Shown in pieces: positions 1 to 6,280 of a stretch of DNA of 10,130 nt. Source of the DNA: Cyclobacteriaceae bacterium. Lineage in GTDB: Bacteria > Bacteroidota > Bacteroidia > Cytophagales > Cyclobacteriaceae. The notes under the pieces were generated by a model, which was not told the origin of the DNA, ran no database searches, and saw only the letters and a list, made by a program, of their open reading frames with translations. The stretch covers positions 1 to 10,130 of the forward strand of contig JALOMY010000073.1 in NCBI GenBank assembly GCA_025455225.1, read 5' to 3'. Both the position numbers and the translations under genes were made by a program. Position 1 is the first letter of the stretch. Each line of letters starts with the position of its first letter.

Positions 1-59
1 GACGGTGCCAGTCTGTGACGCGTTCCGGCTGTTACCGGTTTTAATTTTCTCAACGCCAT
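1..59 (-). CDS. rplB: 50S ribosomal protein L2, N-terminal fragment (5' end only)
   Basis: This is the first 19 codons of rplB, running off the left edge of the window. Reading the minus strand from the ATG at 59-57 gives MALRKLKPVTAGTRHRLAP, which matches the conserved start of L2 (typically MAVRKYKPVTPGTRHR). L2 sits near the peptidyl transferase centre of the large subunit. The start lies 10 nt after the rplW stop codon, so it is the next gene of the same S10 operon. No clear Shine-Dalgarno sequence precedes it. The identification rests on a short stretch, but the motif and gene order agree. Confidence 0.93.
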   Translation of the reverse strand, partial: MALRKLKPVTAGTRHRLAP

Positions 60-69
60 TGTTCAGGAA

Positions 70-357
70 TTATACGTTGCTATAAAAATCAATTACTTCT
101 CCTTCGGCCAGCGTTACGATGGCCTTCTTAAAATTCGGCTTACGACCTGTCAGAACACCGGTTTTGGTATAGCGCGATTTCTGCTTACCCATTACCCGCA
201 TGGTATTAACGCTTTCTACCGTTACACCATATTGCTTTTCAACTGCCTGCTTGATCTCTACCTTGTTGGCATCGATATCTACAATAAAGCCGTACTTGCC
301 TTTCTCATTCAGGGCTGAAACTTTTTCAGTAACCAGGGGCTTCTTTAATACACTCAT
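70..357 (-). CDS. rplW: 50S ribosomal protein L23
   Basis: This encodes 95 residues, the normal bacterial L23 length. L23 binds 23S rRNA domain III at the tunnel exit and docks trigger factor and SRP. The N-terminus (LKKPLVTEKVSALNEKGKY) has the family's PxVTEK motif. The central segment around residues 30-55 (ANKVEIKQAVEKQYGV, then VESVNTM) is the conserved VEK..G..V..V.T core. The following basic loop, residues 57-78, is the rRNA-binding extension. Its ATG overlaps the rplD stop as ATGA at 354-357, implying translational coupling to rplD. It is transcribed with rplC, rplD and rplB. Confidence 0.97.
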   Translation of the reverse strand: MSVLKKPLVTEKVSALNEKGKYGFIVDIDANKVEIKQAVEKQYGVTVESVNTMRVMGKQKSRYTKTGVLTGRKPNFKKAIVTLAEGEVIDFYSNV

Positions 358-989
358 GATTCTTGCGTTAATAAGTTCTCAACCTTGCTTACAGAGCTCT
401 CTAAAAAGATCACGTTATCCGAATTCATCAGATCATAAGTATTGATCTGATCGGCCGAAGTGATTTTGGCTTTTTTCAGATTGCGACCAGAGAGAACCAC
501 ATTCTTATTGGATTCCGGCAATACAAGTAGGGTTTTCTTATCTCCCAGTGAAAGAGCATTCAACATGGACAAATACTGCTTGGTCTTAGGAGTCTCAAAA
601 CTGAAATCTTCCAAAACTGCAATGGCATTGTCTTTCGCTTTATAGGTTAAGGCTGACTTCCGTGCCAGGTCTTTTACCTTCTTATTCAGCTTAAATGAAT
701 AATCACGGGGTTGAGGACCAAATACACGACCGCCACCTTTAAACTGAGGGTTCTTGATATTACCTGCACGAGCACCACCGGTTCCTTTTTGCTTCTTAAT
801 CTTCTTGCTGGATCCGGAGATCTCGTTACGCTGCTTGGATTTATGAGTTCCCTGACGCTGATTCGCCAGGTAGCTCTTTACATCCAGGTAAATGGCATGA
901 TCGTTTGGTTCAATACCAAATACGGAGTCGGAAAGATTAACTTTCTTTCCGGTCTTCTCTCCACTATATTTTAATACGGTCAGTTCCAT
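354..989 (-). CDS. rplD: 50S ribosomal protein L4
   Basis: This encodes 211 residues, within the normal L4 range. L4 is an early assembly protein whose long loop reaches the exit tunnel. The signature is the basic, glycine-rich loop at about residues 63-95 (KKQKGTGGARAGN, then PQFKGGGRVFGPQPRDY), matching the family's KGTGxARxG...P.wrGGG..FGP.PR.Y pattern. The C-terminal part (LNALSLGDKKTLLVLP, then NVVLSGRNLKK) is the Rossmann-like globular region. It starts 1 nt after the rplC stop and overlaps rplW by 4 nt. In E. coli L4 represses its own operon through the S10 leader. Whether that happens here is unknown, although a structured leader is present upstream of rplC. Confidence 0.97.
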   Translation of the reverse strand: MELTVLKYSGEKTGKKVNLSDSVFGIEPNDHAIYLDVKSYLANQRQGTHKSKQRNEISGSSKKIKKQKGTGGARAGNIKNPQFKGGGRVFGPQPRDYSFKLNKKVKDLARKSALTYKAKDNAIAVLEDFSFETPKTKQYLSMLNALSLGDKKTLLVLPESNKNVVLSGRNLKKAKITSADQINTYDLMNSDNVIFLESSVSKVENLLTQES

Positions 990-990
990 A

Positions 991-1623
991 TTACTTCTGC
1001 AGAATTATTGTTGAGTTTTTAGCACCCGGTACAGAACCGCTGATCACGATAAGGTTCTGATCAGGCATAATCTTTACCACCTGAAGGTTCGTTACCTTAA
1101 CACGGGCTGTGCCCATACGACCGGCCAGACGTTTTCCTTTAATTACCCGGGAAGCGAACGAGGCGTTACCCATGGAACCCGGTGCACGTAAACGGTTATG
1201 CTGACCGTGAGTAGCTTCACCTACACCGCTAAATCCATGACGCTTAACAACGCCCTGGAATCCGCGGCCCTTGGAAGTGCCTACTGCATCTAAAAAGTCG
1301 CCTTCCTTGAAAACATCCTGAACACGGATTTCTTTGCCGAGCTCAACAATGCCTTCAAACTCCTTACGGAAATCGCGAAACTCAACAGTATCTTTCTTGG
1401 CAGTTGCACCTGCTTTCTTGAAATGACCGATAAGTGCTTTCGGAGTGTTCTTCTCTTTGCGGGTACCGAATGAAAGCTGAACAGCACGATAGCCGTCAGT
1501 TTCTACATTTTTTACTTGTGTGACTACGCAGGGACCGGCTTCAATTACCGTGCAAGCGATGTTCTCACCTTCGGCATTGTAAACACTGGTCATTCCTACT
1601 TTTCGTCCTATAATTCCAGGCAT
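991..1623 (-). CDS. rplC: 50S ribosomal protein L3, first gene of the operon
   Basis: This encodes 210 residues. L3 is an early assembly protein whose extended loop approaches the peptidyl transferase centre. Visible hallmarks are the N-terminal MPGIIGRKVGMT, the central KGRGFQGVVKRHGFSG and the loop GSMGNASFASRVIKGKRLAGRMG. The loop position of the PrmB-methylated glutamine in E. coli L3 is not a glutamine here (GSMGNAS instead of GSIGQNQ), so that modification is not expected. The ATG at 1623-1621 has AAAAAGG 8 nt upstream, an SD-like sequence that is unusual for this phylum. In many Bacteroidota rpsJ directly precedes rplC. Here a promoter and a divergent transporter gene do. Confidence 0.97.
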   Translation of the reverse strand: MPGIIGRKVGMTSVYNAEGENIACTVIEAGPCVVTQVKNVETDGYRAVQLSFGTRKEKNTPKALIGHFKKAGATAKKDTVEFRDFRKEFEGIVELGKEIRVQDVFKEGDFLDAVGTSKGRGFQGVVKRHGFSGVGEATHGQHNRLRAPGSMGNASFASRVIKGKRLAGRMGTARVKVTNLQVVKIMPDQNLIVISGSVPGAKNSTIILQK

Positions 1624-1631
1624 AGTTGAAA

Positions 1632-1680
1632 CCTTTTTATGCTGTTTTTCAGGATTTTGCGCCTTCCTGACGCAAAAAGG
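1632..1680 (-). promoter_or_regulatory. Structured rplC 5' leader with competing pairings
   Basis: Reading the minus strand from the predicted mRNA start, three complementary pairs overlap. CCTTTTT at 1680-1674 can pair with AAAAAGG at 1638-1632, the SD-like sequence 8 nt before the ATG. TTTTGCG at 1677-1671 is a perfect 7-bp complement of CGCAAAA at 1661-1655. TCAGGA at 1670-1665 is a perfect 6-bp complement of TCCTGA at 1654-1649. The last two interleave with no linker, so the full stems should be largely exclusive, or form a strained pseudoknot. The complementarity is visible in the sequence. A regulatory role, such as feedback by L3 or L4, is inference from position and from known ribosomal leaders. 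Confidence 0.45.
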
Positions 1681-1684
1681 ACTG

Positions 1685-1715
1685 CAAAGATATGAGATAA
1701 AGGGTAGTTAACAAA
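1685..1715 (-). promoter_or_regulatory. Bacteroidota-type promoter of rplC operon
   Basis: On the minus strand the -7 box reads TATCTTTG (1692-1685), an exact match to TAnnTTTG. The -33 box reads TTTG (1715-1712), and the spacer is exactly 19 nt. This is the classic primary-sigma promoter of Bacteroidota. Transcription would begin at about 1678-1683, giving a 5' leader of roughly 55-60 nt before the rplC ATG. The start site is inferred from box spacing, not measured. Confidence 0.82.
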
Positions 1716-1761
1716 TGCGGTATTTAAAATTTTTCCGGAACGCTACATTGCTTAAAAGCCA

Positions 1762-1779
1762 GACCTCACCAAAAAGGTC
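1762..1779. promoter_or_regulatory. Short inverted repeat in rplC/permease divergent region
   Basis: GACCT (1762-1766) and AGGTC (1775-1779) form a perfect 5-bp inverted repeat with an 8-bp spacer, about 55 bp before the permease ATG. It does not resemble a canonical Fur box. A weak promoter-like box for the permease, TATCATTG (1808-1815, one mismatch to TAnnTTTG), lies further on, but I find no convincing -33 element. It might be an operator for the transporter, or chance. Confidence 0.2.
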
Positions 1780-1833
1780 AAATTCCAAGAAAGCCTGCGA
1801 TTTTAACTATCATTGCCGCATATAATTAGAACA

Positions 1834-2850
1834 ATGGCCTCGGCTTCCTATAGACATCGATGGGCGATTTTGGCTGGACTCTTACTCCTGTTTTTCCTGG
1901 TTAACATTTCCCTGGGGAGTGTGTCGATACCAATTATGGAGATTCTGCGCATCCTTTCCGGAGGGGAAGGATCTAACCCGGCCTGGAAACCGATTTTATT
2001 GGATTTCCGCCTAACGAAAGCTATGACCTGCATAATTGCCGGTTCAGCACTTTCCATAGGAGGGTTGTTGATGCAGACACTTTTCCGAAACCCGTTGGCG
2101 GGTCCCGATATATTGGGTTTAAGTTCCGGAGCCAGCCTGGCGGTAGCACTTGTTATCATGACCGGCAGTTTAGGCATACCTTTTTTTTATGGTCCTTATG
2201 CAATTCTTCTTGCGGCTTCAGCCGGTTCTGCCCTGGTCTTTGTCATTATTATAACATTAGCTCGTAAAACCCGCGACCATGTCTCTTTATTATTAATAGG
2301 ACTCATGATCGCTGCTCTTGCCTCCGCCCTGGTGAGCATCCTTCAGTTCAAAAGCCGGGCTGATGATCAGCAATATTTCCTGATCTGGACATTTGGCAGC
2401 CTGGGTGGATTAAACTGGCAGGAAATTCTTTGGTTGGGTGCAATACTGATGGTAGGCTTGATCATTGCATTCTTACTGATAAAACCCCTTAATTCCTGGC
2501 TTTTGGGCGACCATTACGCACAAAGTTTAGGCGTGAACATTAGAAGGACGCGGTTGATCATGATTATTTGCACCAGCCTGCTTGCGGGTTCGGTAACCGC
2601 TTTTTGCGGTCCGATTGCATTTGTTGGGTTAGCCGTTCCCCACTTAACCCGACTGGTAATCAATACCATGGATCACAAAATCCTGATCCCTGCTGTAGCT
2701 ATGGGTGGTGCTGTGTTTATGCTGATATGCGATACTTTGTCGCAAATACCCGGAGGATCCTTCATCCTTCCGATCAATGCCATCACAGCCCTGGCGGGCG
2801 CTCCCGTTGTGATTTGGGTAATCCTCAGAAGTAAACGCGTGCAGGTATGA
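1834..2850 (+). CDS. FecCD-family ABC transporter permease (iron chelate/cobalamin type)
   Basis: This encodes about 338 residues from the ATG at 1834. An in-frame TTG at 1813 would add seven residues, but it falls inside a possible promoter box and is less likely. The protein is strongly hydrophobic, with about ten membrane helices in the BtuC/FhuB/FecD fold of inner-membrane importers. Signatures are RNPLAGPDILGLSSGASLA near residues 84-102 and AFVGLAVPHLTRL near residue 262, the coupling-helix region facing the ATPase. It moves a metal chelate (siderophore, haem or cobalamin) from the periplasm, but the sequence alone does not show which. It overlaps the ATPase gene by 4 nt (ATGA). No substrate-binding protein or TonB-dependent receptor is adjacent, so those partners must lie elsewhere. 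Confidence 0.92.
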   Translation: MASASYRHRWAILAGLLLLFFLVNISLGSVSIPIMEILRILSGGEGSNPAWKPILLDFRLTKAMTCIIAGSALSIGGLLMQTLFRNPLAGPDILGLSSGASLAVALVIMTGSLGIPFFYGPYAILLAASAGSALVFVIIITLARKTRDHVSLLLIGLMIAALASALVSILQFKSRADDQQYFLIWTFGSLGGLNWQEILWLGAILMVGLIIAFLLIKPLNSWLLGDHYAQSLGVNIRRTRLIMIICTSLLAGSVTAFCGPIAFVGLAVPHLTRLVINTMDHKILIPAVAMGGAVFMLICDTLSQIPGGSFILPINAITALAGAPVVIWVILRSKRVQV

Positions 2851-3860
2851 ATTCCACTAAAACTTCTGGAATACCTGCCGGGTCGGTCTTGCTGCGAACC
2901 GAAAATCTTTCGGTTGGATTTCATAAGCCTGACGGAGATCTTGTTTTATTCGATGACCTTAACCTGGAGTTGCAAGCCGGCCAGCTGGTTTGCTTCATGG
3001 GTACCAACGGCATTGGTAAATCATCATTAATTAAAACACTGGCCGGACTTCTGGAACCATTATCCGGAAATCGAAAGCTGTTCGACACCGATTCATTTCG
3101 CAAGGGCCCTGAACCTGCTTTTATTTCTGTTGTACTAACCGACAATGTCAGTGCCTTAAATATGAGCGTGTATGATCTGGTTATGCTTGGCCGATACCCG
3201 TTCCTGAATTGGAGCATGACCATTCGCGAAGCAGATCAGGCTATTTTTCAACAAGCCATAAAAACAATCCGCATCGAACACCTGGTCAATAAACGATTGT
3301 TTGAATTGAGTGATGGCCAGTTACAAATGGCCATGTTAGCACGTGCGCTCACACAAGACACCCCCATACTGCTGCTTGATGAACCCACGGCACATCTTGA
3401 TCTTAATAACCGGGTAGAAATTATGAACCTGCTTCGCGGCCTTGCCCATGAAACAGGTAAAGCCATCGTTGTAGCAACTCATGAACTTGACCTTGCCCTT
3501 CAAACTGCTGACCTGATCTGGTTGGCCGGCAACACTAAAAAAATAATAACGGGTATTCCGGAAGACCTGGTGTTGGACGGATCGTTCGATTCGATCTTTC
3601 AATTCAAAGGATTCGATTTAAAAACCGGCAAAGTTCAACACGTACCCTGGAGAAATGTATCCGTTGAACTTAAAGGCGATGGGCATGTATTGCTGTGGAC
3701 CAAGAACGCACTGGAACGGAACGGTTACCAGGTTGTACCACAAGCTCCCATCCAGGTAGTGATCCATTTGAACGATGGCAACCCCAATTGGCAATTGGGC
3801 GACAAGAAATTTTCTTCCCTCAACCGACTGCTTGAGGCTATGGGAAGCTTACCCACCTGA
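2847..3860 (+). CDS. FecE/BtuD-like ABC transporter ATPase with C-terminal extension
   Basis: This encodes 337 residues, longer than the roughly 255 usual for FecE or BtuD. It powers the permease encoded just upstream, with which it shares an ATGA overlap. Walker A is GTNGIGKSS (residues 52-60). The signature motif is LSDGQ (154-158) instead of LSGGQ. Walker B and the catalytic Glu are ILLLDEP (174-180), the D-loop is HLDL and the switch histidine is in ATHEL (210-214). Where the Q-loop glutamine is expected, the sequence reads VVLTDN (95-100). This may be a lineage feature, because the other catalytic motifs are intact. Residues from about 262 to 337 form an extra domain of unknown role (WRNVSVELKG, then NRLLEAMGSL). 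The ligand is not identifiable. Confidence 0.92.
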   Translation: MNSTKTSGIPAGSVLLRTENLSVGFHKPDGDLVLFDDLNLELQAGQLVCFMGTNGIGKSSLIKTLAGLLEPLSGNRKLFDTDSFRKGPEPAFISVVLTDNVSALNMSVYDLVMLGRYPFLNWSMTIREADQAIFQQAIKTIRIEHLVNKRLFELSDGQLQMAMLARALTQDTPILLLDEPTAHLDLNNRVEIMNLLRGLAHETGKAIVVATHELDLALQTADLIWLAGNTKKIITGIPEDLVLDGSFDSIFQFKGFDLKTGKVQHVPWRNVSVELKGDGHVLLWTKNALERNGYQVVPQAPIQVVIHLNDGNPNWQLGDKKFSSLNRLLEAMGSLPT

Positions 3861-3927
3861 TCGTTCATTTCAATCGATTGCAATTGCCGGTATTAAAACT
3901 TTTTAAACCCAATGCCATCGGTTTTGT

Positions 3928-3935
3928 TAGTTTCG
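3928..3935 (+). promoter_or_regulatory. Possible -7 box of the phosphorylase gene
   Basis: TAGTTTCG differs by one base from TAnnTTTG and lies 19 bp before the ATG at 3955. The -33 region is only T-rich (about 3899-3905), without a clean TTTG. The rest of the 94-bp gap after the ATPase stop contains the perfect palindrome CAATCGATTG (3871-3880) and no convincing terminator. Confidence 0.35.
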
Positions 3936-3954
3936 CAACCTTTACTATAGACCT

Positions 3955-5604
3955 ATGTTCGATTTAGAGAAGCTTTTTCCTTACAAGTTCGACAAGAAAT
4001 TCGCCAAACCGGTGGCCTATTTTTCCATGGAGTTCGCCATCGATCAGCCTTTAAAAATTTATTCCGGTGGTCTGGGGTTTCTGGCCGGTTCACACATGCG
4101 AAGCGCTTATGAACTCAGACAGAACATGATCGGCATCGGCATCATGTGGAAGAAAGGATATTACGATCAGGAGCGGAACGAAGATCAGACCATGCGGGCA
4201 AGTTTCCGCAACAAACAGTATTCCTTCTTAACCGATACGGGCATACTCTTTCCAATAACCATTCACGGTGCCCGCGTATTCGTAAAAGCTTACTTGCTTA
4301 AACCTGAAGTATTTAAATCAGCACCGATATTCCTTCTCTCAACCGATATCGAAGAAAATGATCACCTCGCACAAACCATCAGTCATCGGTTATACGATCC
4401 AAACGAAACAACCCGGATAGCACAGTCTATTCTTCTGGGAGCCGGTGGCGCTAAACTGCTGGACATCATTGGCCGGGAAACAGAAATTTACCACATGAAT
4501 GAAGGCCATGCCCTGCCGTTATGCTTCTATCTTCTCGATAAATTCAATAACCTGGATGAGGTTCGTAAACGCGTTGTGTTCACTACCCACACGCCTGAAA
4601 AAGCAGGTAATGAAGAACACAATATTCCCTTGCTGGAAAGCATGAGTTTCTTTAACGGACTTTCCGTTAAAGAAGTTGAAAAATACGTCAAGCCTGAAAA
4701 CGGTACCCTCAATTACACCCTTACAGCTTTGCGTATTGCACGTAAAGCAAATGGAGTTTCCCAACTGCACGGAGAAGTGGCCCGCACCATGTGGCAGCCA
4801 TACGAAGGTATTTGTGAGATCGATGCCATTACCAATGCTCAGAACAAAACGTACTGGAAAGACTACATGCTTGAAAAGGCATTATCCAGCAATAACGATG
4901 AGAAACTGGTGTCTCGTAAAAAGATGCTGAAGAAGAAATTGTTCCGCGTGGTTGCCAATCAAACTGGAAAACTATTCGATGAAGATGTGCTTACCCTGGT
5001 TTGGGCCAGACGCTTTGCAGGTTACAAGCGCGCCAATTTGTTATTGCGCGACTTTGATCGATTCAAGAACATTATCAATAATAAGAAATATCCGATCCAG
5101 ATCATTTGGGCGGGCAAGCCCTATCCGGAAGATTACGAAGGCATCAACATTTTCAATGAAATTTTCTGGAAGACTAAAGACTTCAAAAACTGCACGATAC
5201 TAACCGGGTATGAATTGTGGATCTCGGGCCATCTGAAGAAAGGTTCGGACCTCTGGCTGAATAACCCGAGAATGTACCGGGAAGCTTCCGGTACTTCGGG
5301 CATGACAGCTGCTATGAACGGATCCATTAATGTTTCTATTCCCGATGGCTGGATACCGGAGTTTGCCGAACATGGAAAAAATTCCTTCATCATTCAACCC
5401 GCACCGGATGACCTTTCTGTTCACGAAAAAGATAAAATGGAAGCCGACCGTTTGTATGACTTACTTGAACATGAAATTATCCCGATGTACTACGACAATC
5501 CATCCAAATGGATTCAGATCATGAAGACAGGAATGAGCGGGGTTATTCCATGCTTTGAATCGGGCAGAATGGCCGCTGAGTATTACAAGAAATTGTACAA
5601 TTAA
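3955..5604 (+). CDS. Alpha-glucan (glycogen/maltodextrin) phosphorylase family, short form
   Basis: This encodes 549 residues, cytosolic with no signal peptide. The family cleaves alpha-1,4-glucans with phosphate to give glucose-1-phosphate. Motifs of the compact bacterial subfamily appear in order: VAYFSMEFAI (20-29), YSGGLGFLAG (36-45), HMNEGHALPL (180-189), FTTHTPEKAG (209-218), VSQLHGEVARTMW (268-280), ARRFAGYKRANLL (351-363), DLWLNNPRMYREASGTSGM (432-450) and DGWIPEF (464-470). The N-terminal domain of roughly 100 residues seen in longer members is absent, since the conserved core starts near residue 18. The lysine that forms the PLP Schiff base, found just after SGM or GNM in characterised enzymes, is threonine here (Thr451, codon ACA at 5305-5307). 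Activity is therefore uncertain, although the other motifs are well preserved. No glycogen synthase or branching enzyme is adjacent. Confidence 0.88.
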   Translation: MFDLEKLFPYKFDKKFAKPVAYFSMEFAIDQPLKIYSGGLGFLAGSHMRSAYELRQNMIGIGIMWKKGYYDQERNEDQTMRASFRNKQYSFLTDTGILFPITIHGARVFVKAYLLKPEVFKSAPIFLLSTDIEENDHLAQTISHRLYDPNETTRIAQSILLGAGGAKLLDIIGRETEIYHMNEGHALPLCFYLLDKFNNLDEVRKRVVFTTHTPEKAGNEEHNIPLLESMSFFNGLSVKEVEKYVKPENGTLNYTLTALRIARKANGVSQLHGEVARTMWQPYEGICEIDAITNAQNKTYWKDYMLEKALSSNNDEKLVSRKKMLKKKLFRVVANQTGKLFDEDVLTLVWARRFAGYKRANLLLRDFDRFKNIINNKKYPIQIIWAGKPYPEDYEGINIFNEIFWKTKDFKNCTILTGYELWISGHLKKGSDLWLNNPRMYREASGTSGMTAAMNGSINVSIPDGWIPEFAEHGKNSFIIQPAPDDLSVHEKDKMEADRLYDLLEHEIIPMYYDNPSKWIQIMKTGMSGVIPCFESGRMAAEYYKKLYN

Positions 5605-5610
5605 TTCAAT

Positions 5611-5648
5611 AACCCGGACGATTATCTTCCATAATCGATTTCCGGGTT
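5611..5648. terminator. Bidirectional terminator hairpin between convergent genes
   Basis: AACCCGGA plus CGATTAT (5611-5625) pairs with ATAATCG (5631-5637) plus TCCGGGTT (5641-5648). The result is a 15-bp stem with a 5-nt CTTCC loop and a 3-nt bulge at 5638-5640. It lies between the ends of the phosphorylase and msrB genes, which face each other, so it can serve both strands. A strong T-tract is missing on either side, but the stem is long and well placed. Confidence 0.75.
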
Positions 5649-5653
5649 CCAGA

Positions 5654-6169
5654 TTACTTAGGATCCTTTTTCTCGCGAACAAAATTCAATGAAACGGAAT
5701 TAACGCAGTACCGTTTGCCGGTAATCGTTGGGCCATCATCGAAAACATGACCCAGGTGAGATCCGCAGGTGGCACACAGAATCTCAGTTCTCGACCAACC
5801 GTAAGCATTGTCAACTACGTATTTGATCTTCCCCCCTTCCAGGGCCCGGTCAAAACTTGGCCATCCGCAATCGGAATCAAACTTCATTTCAGAAGTGAAC
5901 AACTCGGCATTGCATGCTGCACAGGAATAAACACCTTTGTCGTTGGTTTTGTAATATTTGCCGGTAAACGGCCGTTCAGTTCCCTTTTCACGCAGAACAT
6001 GATATTGTTCAGGAGTGAGTATCTTTTTCCACTCCTCTTCCGATTTGAAAACTTTTTGTTCAGCCACAAAGGGCTTTTCCTTTTCAATGATTTTAGATTT
6101 CATGTCTTGACCGAAGTTCATACAAGAATACAATACGAATGAAGTTACGAATAGGGAAATACGAAACAT
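5654..6169 (-). CDS. msrB: Peptide-methionine (R)-S-oxide reductase, exported lipoprotein
   Basis: This encodes 171 residues: an MsrB domain after an N-terminal export signal. MsrB reduces the R-epimer of methionine sulfoxide in damaged proteins. The zinc site is two CxxC pairs, Cys83/Cys86 and Cys132/Cys135. The catalytic Cys155 sits in RYCVNSVSL. Cys101 in DCGWPSF is a candidate resolving cysteine. The substrate-pocket motif GWPSF and the HLGHVFDDGP segment (138-147) are conserved. The N-terminus (hydrophobic residues 4-15 ending LYSC) is a plausible lipobox with Cys16 as the lipidated residue, so the enzyme likely works in the periplasm or at a membrane. It is convergent with the phosphorylase gene and divergent from the MOSC gene. 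I found no clear promoter box in the 6170-6280 gap. Confidence 0.94.
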   Translation of the reverse strand: MFRISLFVTSFVLYSCMNFGQDMKSKIIEKEKPFVAEQKVFKSEEEWKKILTPEQYHVLREKGTERPFTGKYYKTNDKGVYSCAACNAELFTSEMKFDSDCGWPSFDRALEGGKIKYVVDNAYGWSRTEILCATCGSHLGHVFDDGPTITGKRYCVNSVSLNFVREKKDPK

Positions 6170-6280
6170 TTTTTCAGGACTTATTAATCGATAACAAACA
6201 GGTGCTGCTAAAGTTCACATCCAGTTACCGGCTTTCATGGAAGTTGTACTAAGTTAGCGCAGAATTTAAATAAAGTGAAT

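Noticed and set aside
1813..1833. Upstream TTG start adding seven residues to the permease
   Set aside because: The ATG at 1834 gives a normal N-terminus for the family. The added residues are not recognisably conserved, and the TTG overlaps a possible -7 box.
2568..2834. An 88-codon open frame within the permease gene in another frame
   Set aside because: The permease frame carries strong family motifs through this region. The alternative has a low-complexity, Cys/Pro-rich composition typical of an off-frame reading.
3783..3799. Inverted repeat CCCAATT/AATTGGG with a 3-nt loop near the end of the ATPase gene
   Set aside because: It is inside coding sequence, about 60 bp before the stop, has no T-tract and encodes an ordinary peptide segment. 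It is probably chance.
3871..3887. Overlapping short palindromes CAATCGATTG and GCAATTGC in the gap after the ATPase gene
   Set aside because: They are AT-rich self-complementary words without loop or tract to act as a terminator, and no known operator match.
5747..6142. A 131-codon open frame on the plus strand, opposite msrB
   Set aside because: It lies wholly antisense to the clearly supported msrB gene and shows no recognisable domain, so it is treated as a shadow frame.
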